Source: Rhizophlyctis rosea
Taxonomy: Eukaryota; Chytridiomycota; Chytridiomycetes; Rhizophlyctidales; Rhizophlyctidaceae
Length of the DNA stretch: 64,000 nucleotides
Reading direction: 5' to 3'
Assembly (NCBI GenBank): GCA_027596075.1
Contig: JADGJC010000068.1
Location: 1-64,000 of the forward strand
The position numbers and the translations under genes were made by a program. Shown here in pieces: positions 1-13,600 of this stretch (position 1 is the first letter of the stretch; every line of letters starts with the position of its first letter). Under the pieces are notes generated by a model, which searched no databases, was not told the DNA's origin, and worked only from the letters and a program-made list of their open reading frames with translations.

Positions 1-220
1 AAGGGGTCGTAGGGTTTGTTAGGGGAGGATGGGTGGGGTTAGGGGGGAGGGGTGGTGGGGATGCATGGGGGATGGGGAGGGTGGGGAGATTAGGAATGAA
101 TGTATGTGAATTTGTAATCATTTCTTGCTTGCATAAATTAAATTTTGCTTTGCGATGGTGCTTCTTTTGCTTATGATTGGGAAATACGAGCATGTGAATG
201 TCAGTCGACGTTGAGGTTGA
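1..220. other. G-rich tract at the window edge
   Basis: The first about 95 bases are strongly G-rich on the plus strand, then composition becomes AT-rich. The same change from G-rich to AT-rich is seen just after the stop codon of the ABC transporter near 46600, so this may be the 3' end and trailer of a plus-strand gene lying outside the window. Frame 3 is open from base 3 to about 173, but the translation is low-complexity glycine and tryptophan-rich text with no recognisable motif. TTAGGG occurs only as isolated words, not as an array. Confidence 0.3.
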
Positions 221-3200
221 TTGAGCGCGGTTGGTGTGTTTGCATGGCTTGATGATATGGGTAGCCCGTACCATCCGGCCTCGTATTTCTATCCCCACAT
301 TATTTTTGTCCAAAGTGCTGCTTTTAACTTCATGGGTACGATCTCATCTATCAATCCGGGGCGGCGAAAAAAAGCATCAACACGAAGGGCTGATGGTGAC
401 ATTGACGATTGCATGCGTGGCGTGCGTGCATATCATATGGGTTCCGATATTTGTCTATGCAAATTGCGGGATTGGATTACATACAACTGTTGCCCTCGTT
501 TCAGCATCCGGTCTCCCTCCTGGGATTCGGCTTGTTTCCATGTCTGCATTGTCTCATTGATTTATCCTGTGTCATTTGTAGGATTGTGTCGTTTGTAGGG
601 GAAGCGGCTTGGAGTGCCTGGAACATCGTAAACTGGTAAGCATCTTTCCTTGAGCGTTCCATTTTGCCCCGGGGGACAACGTCAGTAAGTTGGTGATCTT
701 TGCGTGGAAGGTGAACTTAGCGGGACTTGTATCATCTTGTAGCTTAAATTGTCAGACCAGAGGCCAAGGACATCCGCAGAATATAATATTTAGATTATCT
801 TTCCCCTTTGAGCATTGGCATCCCAGTTGCCTTTCATCTGGTTGTCGCACCATTGCTGAACGCGGTAGGTAACTGCCTGGACGTATGTTTTTCGGAAGCT
901 TTCCGAACGCGCGGCTTGCAGCAAACAACGTTTCTATCGGGCAGCAGTCGGAGGTTGCGCTGATTCAACTGCTGGCAGAACGGAAATGTCTCTTCCTTTT
1001 GACACTTTTGGTCAAGATTCAGCGGTGATCGAAGATTTCGGGTTCATGAATCTCCGGGCCTGGAGCCATTCTTGTGATTGAAAACCAGATTGCAGAAAAA
1101 TTACAACGTCAACGTTTGCCTCCAGAAAGCATGGGCCCAATTTGGTACCACGTGAGATTTTATGGAGGGGAAGATGGGATTTTTGCTAAGGGCCTGTGAG
1201 ATTGGAATTTGAACAGGCTACCACATGAGAAATGGCGGGTTGGCATGTTGCGAGTATGGCAGTTATGGAATCGCCCAGATGCCCAAATTCTAGCGTTGAA
1301 CTGAACAAAAGAAGCGTCGCCTGACCATTTGACCTGTCGTTTTGGGCTGCCTCGGTGGTTGTGGACGGATCTAGAATGCCCACGGACGTGTTGACATCAA
1401 TAGATACGTTTGACTGTGCATGCGGATCTGAATGGCGCCACCATCAGAAATCATGCCAGGCTCTTCATGACGATAATTTTTTCCTCTTGATATATGAGAA
1501 TCATAGCGCATGGCACAATGTTAGGGACTACACTGTGACCTCGAAGGGTGCCTGGCAGCAGTTACAAGCAAAATAACACATGTAAACGTGAGCGTCCTTT
1601 GGTGGGTGCTGTCTGACAGCGGTTTGTAAACACTTTGTACAATGGCGTTCGGAGATTCTTGATATCAGCATTGTTTGGATCTGTACATAGGAAGGTAAGG
1701 TAGTCGGTGAGGGATTCAAATCTTTCATAGAAGCTTTGATGGTCTTGACCCCAGCTTTTTTCCCCCCTGCAAGGAGCAGGCCATCACATCCAAAAAGAAT
1801 AGGTCAATCCCCATCATTGACAAAAAAGCTCCATTCGATGTGTCTACCAATGCATACTTCCATGAGGAGAACGATGCCATGCACCGCTCTCCTACGTTAT
1901 CTGCTTTGCCATCAATATCCGGATTGAAATGTGTGATGCTTGCCTGCTAACTAGAAAAAGCAGCACAGTGGTCCGCCCAACGATTCAAGCACTTCCAGGG
2001 TCGGCATTTGTAAACGCAGTAAACGGGCAGTAAATGCGCCCGACTCGGTTCTACCTGTGTCCCCATTTTGCTTGAAGGGGCCTTGTCTGGTGTAACAATC
2101 AAGGTGGGACATTTTTCTGTAGGCAGTTCAACCAATGGCAGTGTGAGAGTCCAGAGGTATGTCACATCGCCCGTTCGGTTCGTGATTGACCAATGTGTAT
2201 GATAGTGGAGCCTACGTTCCATGCACAGGCCAAAGACATATCACAAAGTGTCATGTGTGAAAGCCTTTTTGCGGGGATTCTTGTTCGGGCACAAGCGTTC
2301 AACTTGTGTTTGTTCGTGATGCGGTTGAACGGACAAGTTCACGCAGTGTGTATCGTGGATATCATATTGCAAGACGAAATGCGTTACAGAGCTGTGGGCC
2401 CACTGCCCACCCAGACTCAGATTGCAACGAACTCATCCGTGTTGTATCGGGGTGGCTGCACTTATACGGTGAACGCATGTAACAAACCCTAAGGTCTTCT
2501 TCGAACGCTCACATTCGTTTGCTTGCCTTTGGAGACTTTACACATTGATCTGAATTGCCCCTCTTGTTCCACTTTTTCGTCGTTTCTCCGTATGGACATG
2601 TGCATTGTGGTGTTTCCTACAGTTTCTGGGAAAATCTGATAGCTGTATGCTGATGAGGAGGGTATCCAGGTACTCTTGAAGAGCAGGGTCGAACGTTGAG
2701 TTCTGTTGGAGTGGTCAGTTCGTTGGTCAGTCGGGAGGACTCGCCAGAGTGTGATGAGGATTGGCAGCGTTTGCCAGCACGAAAAGTTCATACATTTCGA
2801 AATGTATCTCCGTTCGGCGCCCCTCCCTTCTCCCTTCTTTTCTGTCCAAAGCGCCGATTTGGGCAATCTCGATTGGCAAATTGCAAGTTCACAGTCGCCA
2901 AAAGGTATAACGAGCAACGTTAAGCGGTCGTAAACTGATCAATGCATGCCGCATACTGCATTTTACCAAGATCCAAGCGCGTCTGGTGCTACCCCGGTGG
3001 ATGCTAACTCATGGAGTCCAGTTATGGTCATGGAACCACTATCTTCATTGACCAACTGGCAACTTCATGGTGTCCAACAGGTGATTGATTTAAGATGGGG
3101 TCGCAACGGATTTGGGTAATCACCTCGTCGACCTCCTATGGAACCAAAAAAGTCGGTGCCCGTGAACGTGTCCGATTTGGAAGTTAAGAGTTCAGCAAGA

Positions 3201-6200
3201 TATCCCGATATGCTATCAACATTGGTCAGCACAAACAAGATGCGCAGCTATTTGGATATATGGCGTGCAAGCACCGTTGAATGGCATGAACATCACCTTT
3301 CTTGAGTATCTGCGTAAAGATTACCATCTCAGGTGTAGAAGAAGTCCTTTGAGACTACACTTAGGGTCAGGATTCGCTTTTTATGCTGGCCCTCCGTAGA
3401 AATGGAACTAGGAAGGGGCTCCGTGGTCATTTGAATGTTTCACCTTTGCATATTTGTTGATATTGCAACGTTCTGTGAACGGCGCAATCCGGAAATACCT
3501 CACAATGCGCGGGGTTATCTAGTGCATATCTTCACCTGACGACTTCACTTTATATGGGTGTGCAGGCATTTGATGGGACTGGCGCTTTTTTGGACGTGGG
3601 GCTTCAACATACGGGGTAGTTTGCTGAAGTTGCGGGCGAGAGCTAAGGGCAATGTACTTGTGAATGCCAACCTGCTTATCCGTACGGTCTGACATTTCCT
3701 CACCTGTCTGTTTTTCGGGCTTGTGAAATCAATGCCGCAAACTCTGAAGAAGGGTGGTTTGGCAGGATACATTCCACAGCGAGTCTCAAACTTCGCAATC
3801 GGTCCATTCAAACCGAGGGGCGATGGTCAAGACTGGAACTTACAACGACCACACTCTCTATTTCGAGCATCGTGAACAAACACATTCCCACAACAACAAC
3901 AGATAGCCAGAAAACTTCTGTACAAACAAAAACAAGAACGCAAAGCCAACTATCTAGTTCTCTATCCCTTAGTCATTAAGGTCTATACTAGATATGGATT
4001 TCCCTGACCGGCCACAAACGGCCGGGAAGGACTTGAGCAGCATTAACATGCATATAAAAATGTAAGTCACCATTGCTAAGTACAAACCAATGGAAAAGGA
4101 TACTGACTGCATCGCTGTGGCGTTCCATGAATGCAACATCTCCATCGATACCACCTTACAGTCAAATTGTGCCGGACAACTGGATAGGTGAAGAAAATCA
4201 AGTGAGAGCAGTCAGTTCTGTGACCCAAGACTATTTCCGGGAGTGGTCACATGCAAAACTTACCAGCAAACCAAATCTGCCCACACGCTTGCAACGCATC
4301 GTGCGTGCTCAATGCTGCTAAACTAGCGCTGATGAAGTTTGCAGACTGATCAGTACAAATGAGGGAAGGTTTTGTGTGTATGTCTAAGAATTGCGAAACT
4401 CATCTCACCTGATTGCGTCCATTATTGTTTCTCGATAACAACAATGAAGAAGAATATGGAGTCGGTAGCTGTGACTGAAAGTTTCATATCAGTCAAGTCA
4501 TATCATGTCAATCATATCATTCTGTAAGCCCGCGCATGCGTCCAGGCTCACGCAAATTCCGACACAGCCGATGCACAGTGACCAATCATGACATCGGACA
4601 CCAACGAGCGCGAGGCCATGGCGGGCCATCTTCAATGCAGAGGTCTAAGTGCATCATATCCACAAATGCTGCCACATCCTGTTCTGGTGCAGCGTTTCTT
4701 GCAACGCGCGATTGCGCAACGGTACGATTCCAGGCTCTCAAAACCATTCGCTCACGTCTTCGCTCGGGCCGTTGGTCGCGACTTATCAACACGTGTGGTA
4801 TAAGATACGGGACCGTAGAGTGTTCAAATGATAACGTCTCAGCTGCTCGCAACACCCAAGCTCACTGTTCAGCTCCCTGCAATCTATCCCCTTTATCACG
4901 CCGTCACGCAACCCTCCACATCAACCCCACACGGACGACCAAAATACTCTTGCACAAAGTGGTCGGGCAGCGTACCTTGCAGTGATACCGTCAACAGTAA
5001 GCTTGTGAAGGACAGAAGTGTAGTGTCTGCTGTGTTGAAAGTCTGAGAGAAACAGCGAAAGTTGGGAAACAAGGCAGGGGTGACCAACTGTTTTCTGCCG
5101 CCCAATTTGCCCTCGTGTGGGTGACTCAGGCAGACAGCCGAGTCAGACTTGCTCAGTTACAATTGACGCTTTGAATTACAGGCGCGCTGGGTGTGGCTAT
5201 GCGCCATTGATGACTTATTGTGCTGTAGGAGATGCGGCGGCCAATAAATGACTACATGCACTAGTTCATACGTACACTTTCCAACAAAAGCGCATAGTGA
5301 TCAGCAAATTGACGGCTCAACGCCAGCACAACCTGTATTTACCTACGGAACTCAACGCACTGTTTAGAAGGCGAGGTTCACCTTGAAGTTTGAAAATTTG
5401 GGAACCTTCTGAGCATCCACTAGCGGTTTGAGATTCAGAATTAGCGTATTGGTATGCTCCCGCGAAAGTCGATATTCGGCGTCTGAACAAGTAGTGAGGC
5501 CTGTAACTGAGCATGTCGGAATCAATACTTCGCTCCACTTTGTCCCATCGCATGTTTGTTAATGCCTTTTGGCTTGCCTAAGCTGAAAGAACAAAGTCTT
5601 ATGACCGCTTATAGATAGACACGTTCGCATGCCAATCTCTCAAAATCTCATGCAATTCGTCGCCTTTGTGGCGTCAGTGTACCTGAGTTACTCATCGTCA
5701 TCGAGTTCATCGAGCGACCCGGCGTTCCACTTACAGCTGGAAGCATTCGCGCCATCGACTTTGAGATGCTGACCCTCATGCGCGCGCAGGCGTTGCATCC
5801 CACTCATGCCGTAGGGTTCTGTCGCGAGGCTGTAAAATCCGCGGATTCCACCGACAGACTTTCTAAAAGCAGGTGGGCTTCACGCCCCGATTGGCTTGCC
5901 GGATCATTCTGGCAAACGATTCGAAGGTCGCCGTGAGGGTACGGAGCGAAGTGACGCTCTTGCTTTGAGACACTCCATCTTGGAATTAACGATTGAGGTG
6001 GTGTTGAGAAAGGTAATACTACCACGGTTTTTGTTCTGTCCGTTCATGGTTTTAAGCTGATAAGTCTATATCTGCGTTGTCAGGAGGGAAAGTCGGACGA
6101 TTGGGAGCGGTGTGCGGCGTTCTTGGACAAGCATGACGACCTTTGGCCGGCGCGAAGATTAAGCTCCCCATCCTCGGCAACAACCCCCCCCGAGAAATAC

Positions 6201-7292
6201 GAGTCGCTGGCTGGGAACCTGCTGAGGGAGCGGCGGTCGTGGAAGTATGGGATGCAAAAGTGGAATCGAAGCGCGCTCCATTAAGTCAATACTGGCAATA
6301 CCATAGTCAAAGACGATGAGATTGACTGATTTTCCCAGTAACATCACCGAGCGGCCAACCTTCCCGTCTGATTCGTGAGTGAGGCAGGATGTTGTGCTCT
6401 GCAAGCCGAGGCGTTGAGGTGTCAGGGCTTTTGTTTATTTGTCTCTTGTTGATTCGTTGTTATGAATAAATACGAACGGTGCTTTGTGTGGGTGCATCAA
6501 GATCAGCGTGTCATGGTTTCTTGCACTGCATGAGGCGGACGTTTGGAAAAAGAAAAACTCCAGAAAGTCAAAGCCTTGCTGTTCTTGCCCCCCCTCCGTT
6601 TGACATGTTGCCTAAATGAATGACGTTGTTGATTGTTCTATATTTACGCCGGTACGAAGCTGAAGTGACGGGTATTTTTCGCAAGGAAGTTCCTACTTGA
6701 GTGCTGCCGAAGGTGAGGAGCTGAGGACCGGATATATGAAGTATGGATCTGGGCCCGTCCGATCGAAACGAGGTTCATCAAAGTCTCGACTGAGGCCGTA
6801 GTAGAGGCTGACTCAAGCTGATCCGAGGCAAAAGCGTGACAAGACGGTTGACCATGCTAATATGCCAACTGGAATGTCCGTTACGAGGACAACATCCTTG
6901 CCTTGAACTTCATTCCCTTACTTAGTTGGTGAATTTCTTTTTTGTTGACATTGCGCGCGTCTCATCCAGCACTTCCATCTTTGTGGCGCGTGGCCACTTC
7001 CATGTTCACTCCATCGTTGGAAGTTAAAGACTACAAAAATAGCAATTCCAATGTAGGAGTGTTTGATCACATAGCATAATGCAAGGTTGTCAATCGGTGT
7101 CTCCTTCCCCAAACCTACAGAGGTTTTAGACGCTCAATCAACCACTATGGATGGCTGTAGGTTTGGAGACGGCGGATGGTTGAACTGTTCGCATGCCGCA
7201 GTATTCTCCTGTCAAAGACAAATACGTCAAAGATGATCAGTGTGTGTACAAGACCCGTCTCATCCCTAGTTGTTGCGCCAAAAAATTAAGTT
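221..7292. other. Gene-poor stretch, nothing recognised
   Basis: About 7 kb in which every open frame is short (under about 150 codons), frames on both strands overlap at random, and no translation shows a known domain, a membrane pattern with supporting context, or a convincing exon chain. The text from about 221 to 640 has two overlapping open frames of 109 and 125 codons, one with a hydrophobic segment, but I could not extend either through plausible splice sites. I see no transposase, reverse transcriptase or integrase motif here. Confidence 0.5.
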
Positions 7293-8009
7293 ATGAAAAG
7301 GGGCGAGCCATTGATGTCTCCGACAGGTGGCCGGGTTACTAACCTGTACATCAGCTGCAGCGGAGCTGATGCTGAGTTTCCCCTGATGTACATGCATCTC
7401 AATGGAATTTTCGGCAAATCAACAAGTTTGCTGATTCGTTTCTGGGTCCAAGGTCGTGAAAGTCCCTTGTTTTGCCTTGTGCAACACCTTCAGCCCGGTG
7501 TGGAGGAACTGAGCGTCACCGACCGGACATGGCGTTCTTTTTGCGAGGTGATGAACGGAACACCCCTTGCGTTTCATGCAAAGTGCAGAATGTCGAACGT
7601 GCGCCATACTTCCTATATGATCTTCCACGGCCACCTCGCTGAAGTTTCTTTCTGGACCACTGCTGAAAGGTTGGGAGCATCTGCACTATCCGATGACTCC
7701 TCAATCACAATTGTTGTCTCCACTTCGTGTTCTCAATCGTTTCGTGCAAATACATCACGCAAAATGTCTTTTTGCGAGCACCACCATGATGTCGGTACGT
7801 TCAATCGTGCAAGTTTCGTGATGAAAACAACTGCAAATCCCGCTACAAAACGGAACATTTCCCTTTGCAACAGAATCGAGAAGAAGACAGAATGTGCCGT
7901 TCGACGACTGAGCACTCAGAAAAGAAGACACACCTTTCGAGGTCTCGCACTGAGAGATTCTGACTCCCGGATGTATGCTGCTGCCCCCTTACGTAAACGT
8001 TTGTCTTGA
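7293..8009 (+). CDS. Isolated 238-codon ORF, unrecognised
   Basis: This is the longest uninterrupted frame in the first 17 kb, an ATG to TGA frame of 238 codons. The predicted protein is not like any family I know. It is rich in serine, arginine and cysteine, has no signal peptide or clear membrane segment, and ends in a basic stretch. The surrounding DNA has no neighbouring gene and shorter open frames overlap it on the minus strand. A frame of this length is uncommon by chance in 64 kb but not impossible. It may be a young or decayed gene, or no gene at all. Confidence 0.2.
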   Translation: MKRGEPLMSPTGGRVTNLYISCSGADAEFPLMYMHLNGIFGKSTSLLIRFWVQGRESPLFCLVQHLQPGVEELSVTDRTWRSFCEVMNGTPLAFHAKCRMSNVRHTSYMIFHGHLAEVSFWTTAERLGASALSDDSSITIVVSTSCSQSFRANTSRKMSFCEHHHDVGTFNRASFVMKTTANPATKRNISLCNRIEKKTECAVRRLSTQKRRHTFRGLALRDSDSRMYAAAPLRKRLS

Positions 8010-8735
8010 CATGAAACCAAGTCGCTCTGTGCGCGTTGTCTTCCATTTCTTTGGCATTTCATGCACCTCATTGCCCTACCATACCAACTGCCTAAAGCTC
8101 TTCCATGAGCGAACTCACAACAGTCTAGAAGACATTGCAAGACATGGATGTCAGTAACGCGACACAGTAAGAAAAAATCAATCGACGTTGAGGGTATTCG
8201 ACGCTCGTCAAGTTCGAGCGAGGAGTGTCGGTGAGGTCAGCATGCATTCAGAATCTACGTCGTTGACATGAAATGTATCCGCGAATATTGCCCAGCAATG
8301 AAACACCAGCACAGGTTTCTGTTTCCAAACTTCGACAAGGATGACGCCAGAAAATGTGCATGTGAGCAGTTACATATATTGCTGCCAGTCTGCTTGCGGT
8401 TTGAAATAAACCTCTTCCCCAGATACTGGCGCCTCGGGCTGGTCCTTTGGCTGTTGAAAGCAGGTGCTGGTCCGCTGGATAAGCTCTTTTTTTCTTGGGG
8501 GTAAGGCGCTGCGCGACAGCCGCAGAAACGAATACAGTCCACGGCCCTTGACGAGAAACAGCCAAAAACGAACAAAGTGATCAATAAGCAAATTTGCCCT
8601 CAAGTCGTGCACAACTTTTTCCATCTCCTTGCTTGCGTCAGCACTTTGAGGGAACCTCAAACGGGCAACTTTGCAATCTCTTCACCCGGCGCAAATTGAG
8701 CGTGGCATGGAGTGGGTCATTGACGTGCTGAGAAA

Positions 8736-8801
8736 ACAGCCAAGGCAAGTCTGATGACTGGCAATAACACAGCCAAGGCAAGTATGATGACTGGCAATAT
8801 C
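8736..8801. repeat. Tandem duplication, 2 x 33 bp
   Basis: Two adjacent 33-base units (8736-8768 and 8769-8801) both begin acagccaaggcaagt and differ at only two positions. The unit is a multiple of three but no convincing gene overlaps it. The near identity points to a recent local duplication in otherwise unstructured DNA. Confidence 0.85.
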
Positions 8802-9336
8802 ACAACGCAGTCAATGAAATATTCATTTCACACCTTAGTTGTTGGCCTCACAATACCTCAGCTGAGACATGATGTTGATTTGATTTGCATGCCCCGCAAA
8901 AAGAGATAAGGGGGGTCATGCAGACAACATGGAACCTCGGGTGAGGTTGATGTCCAGTGTCAAAGGGCATTTCCCATTGACATGGATGAAGCTTTTTCAT
9001 TGGAGACGACACACCGATGGCTCACTTTCTGTCACCTTTTACCGTTGTGTACGAGTCGGGCGTGTGTTTTGGAACCAAGGAAGGTCCATTGAGGGCTTGA
9101 ACGGCGTTGACCCTCGATGATATACCCATCGCCCTTCACGTATTTGGCGATGCATTTTCTTTCAAGTACTGCGCTATTCTCCACTCAGATCACTCAGATC
9201 AACAGAATGCTTCAAAGCGAACTCTAATTGCTGTCAAAAGCCAAAACTGAGGTGTCTCACCATCTTCTCAATGAAGGCAAATGTTCCAATTCTTTGTCCG
9301 CATGATACACTTCTTTCGGGGCCACGACCGAGACGC

Positions 9337-9405
9337 CTGTGCCACAAAATTCGTTATGCCAGCAACTGTGCCACACGCAAAATTCTTAATGCCAGCGACT
9401 GTGCC
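9337..9405. repeat. Tandem duplication, about 30 bp unit
   Basis: Unit one (9337-9365, 29 bases) and unit two (9366-9398, 33 bases) share ctgtgcca at the start, an aaaattc core and atgccagc at the end, and a third partial ctgtgcc follows at 9399. In one frame of a 63-codon ORF this gives a repeated MPATVP, but there is no other support for coding. Confidence 0.7.
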
Positions 9406-10609
9406 GCCAGAATGTTTTGACGATTCAGAGCCCCGGATCGTCAAGGAACTTCCCTTGATCTGGTACGACTGAAAAGTCCAAAATGCTGATGGCGTTGGGT
9501 GATCACCGCAAATCATGTCGCTTTGGATCATTTAGCCACCTTTAAGGTAGTTGTTTACTCATAATTTCCACATTGTCAAAGCCAAAATGAATTGCAGCTT
9601 ACCAACTTAAAAGCAGAAAGCGATGAATTTTCGTCAAATATTTTCTGCAATTTGAAAAAGGTCACCCAAAAAGGAATGCAGCCGGTCGGCGGGTGACAGC
9701 ACACGACTCAAGTGATTGCTCATACTTGACAACAGGCCGTGCGGGACGGGCGATTCCCTTCAAAGGTGTCTGAGTGATAAGGGCCGGGGGTATTGAAGCA
9801 CTCCAACAAGGGTGTGAAATCTAAAGTAGACCGATTGCAATGATGAAGCAAACAAGATCAGTGAGGAGATACAAAGTCGCATCTTGTCGCCATTGATGTT
9901 GTTAACTTTGTTGGGCTTGTAGAGCTCAATTGAAAAGTTTACCTTGTCACATCAGGAAGGTATCGGGACACGGCCCTGCGTCGCGGATCTCAAACTCCAT
10001 TCGATCTCCAGGTACATCTCAACTACTTTTTGCCTCGCATATGAATGCTCGTGGGTTGTTGACGGTCACTCAATCGAGTCATCCATGTGCCCTGCAGCAG
10101 AAGGGTCTAGATGCTAATAAACGCTTCACGGGATAGGAAAGAGAGTGGTCATAAATTAGGAAATTCTTGGAGGTGTTCCATAAAATTGAAATCTACTCAC
10201 GCACGTCTACACGTTTCCCTAACCGTGCACCAAATGTTCAATCAATCCCTAAAGTCAGCCAGCGCCATTGGCCTTGATAGTCATCCTGAATGCGCCCGCG
10301 CCTAACCAAATGCATCACATTCTGAAGCAGGTGACAATGGGCCCTGTTCCAGTGATAAAGACAGCACTTTGTGCTGTTTGGACTGCTTCACCTTGAGGAT
10401 CATTGCTTCAGATATGTCTTCAAGCTTCTGCATTTACAGCCGCATCATTTCGGAGTTGCCAGCGTTTGAGCAGAATTGTGTTCACCCAGACTGTCCGTGA
10501 CTTGAGTACATTTCAGCTTGGCACGTCGTCAAGCAGGTTATATTCCTCCGTGAAGCAATTGATCCGATAATGAGTCATTGATTTATCATCACAACTTCTT
10601 GAGCTTAAG

Positions 10610-10643
10610 CACATGGGCTTTGGCTGGAACGTAAGCCCATGTG
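10610..10643. repeat. Perfect 11-bp inverted repeat (hairpin)
   Basis: The arms cacatgggctt (10610-10620) and aagcccatgtg (10633-10643) are perfectly complementary around a 12-base spacer, so the strand can fold as a stem-loop. No gene lies next to it and there is no T-run after it, so a bacterial-type terminator is not suggested. An inverted repeat of this length can occur once by chance in a window this size. Confidence 0.5.
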
Positions 10644-13600
10644 TATAACATTCACTAACGAGGACGCTGCATATGTCACTTTTTTGTCACCTCACATTAC
10701 TAGAAGGGTGAAAAAACTTAAGGTATGAAGGGACATTGTAGAGCATCACAGAGATATGTTGTCTTTATGACCTGCATGAAGTTGGCGGAGGCCTTGCCGC
10801 CCGTCATTCATTTTTGACCGGATCCTGAGGAATTCTGCTCGACAGGGAATGTTCAGTACTGTAGGTCTGACAACGGACCTACGAGGAAAAAAGATCAGTC
10901 GAATGCTGGCGCTCTCGGATGAACGGCACTTGGATGTGTTCTTCTGCCGTCGCTCCATCACCACAGCTGACACTTCTTGTCACTATAGGGAAGACGGCTT
11001 CCCGACCGTCCAAATTTGTGACTGTGACTGATTAATGATGACTACCGATCTCCCTGCACAGACCAGGACCTATAATTGAGGTAACATGAGTCTTACGAGA
11101 TCAGGGCGTCGCGGCTTTCCGAGCCCGTTCTCGATGCGACCGCATCACCACTCCGGTGCTGCATTGGCGTAGGGAGACTGGAGAACAAGACCATGAATTC
11201 AGTCAAATCAGGGTCAAAGTGGGATCCAGTCGACATAGAAAGCTTGCCAAAGGCAGCTAGTGGGGACCGCCAAGACAAAATGGCACAAAAATGGCGAATG
11301 CCATTAGGTCCGTATCCAACTATGTGCGCGCCGTATTGCGTGGTCGCCGCAGCACTGAAAATGCTCCAACGTCTTTGTGAAGTCAACGCTGAGCCTACAT
11401 TGGTCATTCCCAATTGGAATGCAGTGCTGATATCGATAGGGATCAGGAGAGCTCTCAGCTCGCATCCCTGTTCAACTTGTTTCCTATTTCAGCTAACAAA
11501 AAAAGTTCACGCCTCGTTATGCTTGATGAGGGACCGAAGGTAAGGGACTTTCGAGGGCCACGTTGTGATTTGTGATTCAACCAGTTGTTGCGTTTACGCA
11601 TGTTCGGCTTGGAATGTTCTCAAGTGTGTGTGACATTTGACCATTCGGCATTGTTGACACAGATCAAGAAAGCAGGAAGCATACAGACTGAGACGTGCTT
11701 GAGCCTTGCTTGAAGTGTTACCAAGCTCGCATGCATATATCTGTTCACGCGCGGCTGTTGATGATCGGCGATGACCTTTTTTGCGCCGTTTACAGCTTGT
11801 TCGAGGGTTTTCGCTGGGAAAGGAATTGAGCAAAAAAAGTGGTCCTTCACTGACCTCCATGAACACAAAGCCGTTCCTCGAGAGGACTACGTTTCCCTGC
11901 ACATGACTGGTTGGGGTTATTTAGAATAACTCAATCAGAATATGGATGTACAGCACAACACAATGATTCAAGATATCGTTAAACACTTGCCTTCTTGAAG
12001 GGAAGGGAATCCCGACAGACTGGTCAGAGTTTGCAGGTGTATATACAACTTACATCGACCCATCGTTGGGAAAACCCAGCCTATGATGGTGGGAAAAAGT
12101 TTCAATAGGAAAAGTCAAACAAACCTGCAACTTCCGAAACGATCTGGGCGCCTTTGCAAGCGCAACTCATACAACAGTTACAACACACGTTGAAGCAAGT
12201 GAGAGTTGAGGAGCTGAAAATACAAGGGTGATTGGAATGACAATCGGTGATTCTACTGGAAACTAAACAGAAAGTAAGCATTCGAACATCGTTGCATTGG
12301 CATTGGCGTTACACCCATGAGACATTGTGCCTTGGCATCGCTTCAAACCGGCAACTGATAACTCCATTAGACGAAGCATGAGACGTCTTTCTCAGCGTCC
12401 AGGCTAGCAACCAAATTGATGATTTCGAATGTTTAACAACAGAGGCTACCAACCTGCCCTCTACTATGAGACCCAGTTCTGAATTGGATCTGCATCATTA
12501 AGAGAACGAGCGTGTTCCCATGCTACCCTGTCGCACAGTTCCAGCGCCATTTTGCACGAATGGAGCACGGCAACTTGAGTTGTGCTACTGGGAGAAGCAG
12601 AAAAGAATGGGCTGCTGACGGTAGTTGAATCGCTCAGAATTTAGAGTGACATGAAAACGGCAGATTCTGGTCGCTTCTCATTCAGTCACCACTGGGAGCT
12701 TCAGAACCGCCATCTCAACACCTTCATCCTATTAAGTGGGAGCGAAACATCAACACTGACCATTGCGAATCTCGGACAATGTTGATATCAGCCGACGCCA
12801 ATCAAACGCAGCAGAAGTCGCCAGTGCTACTCATCATGTGTGCCCCTTGCGACTTGGGACCAAAAAAGGTTACCCCTCGCTATGCGTGTAGGTGCGAACG
12901 ACAGTCGGTAAAGTCCCTACCCTCTCTGGTGTCAACCGACAGCTGGCTTTGTGCAAGGATGCGCCGCTTGAAGGGAATGGAATTAGATGACAATCTCGAG
13001 ATAGACTTGACTGTTCCACGTGCTGATACGAGTGCAAACGGCGTGAAGCATTTTCGAGCAACCGTCTGAAAACCTTACATCGATTGTCACCAAGCTTATC
13101 TGTGCTCCACGCGCGGCCGTGTTAGACCTCGACTCAAAGTGAAATTGGATGCGACGAGACGACCCAGGAAATCAACAATCGACGAAAAAAAGTTCCGTCC
13201 ATCAAGGGAGGAAGATTGAATCCGATGTCGATGTCAAGGACAAACCAGACACTATTTATGCCGCGACATCCTCCAACTGCATTGATGAAGAATAATCAGC
13301 GCGTGTGCACCAACGCTTGAAGACACTTTTGTAATGGATGAAGGAACTGAACCTGACTTCATTTTTGATGGAATCCTCCAACGCATCAAGCACAAGAATA
13401 CAAGTTTACCCCTGGTCAGACGCAAACAGCGCTTGAGCGCCGGCGTATGTACCAGGACAAAACAACAGATGTAACCGCCACATGCAACCGCTGAGCGGTT
13501 CATCTGATGAACATCCGTACTTGCGACCTTGATCGTTGACCACGGTCCTCTCTCCCACATCAGCTGTTCCTTCTGATAATTGATGAAATGTTGCGATGAC

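Noticed and set aside
1..95. Possible telomere because of G-rich sequence with ttaggg words
   Set aside because: The words are isolated and irregular, with no TTAGGG array. The pattern matches gene 3' ends seen elsewhere in the window.
2489..2917. 142-codon minus-strand ORF in the first gene-poor stretch
   Set aside because: No motif, overlapped by two plus-strand frames of similar quality, and of a length expected by chance in this amount of sequence.
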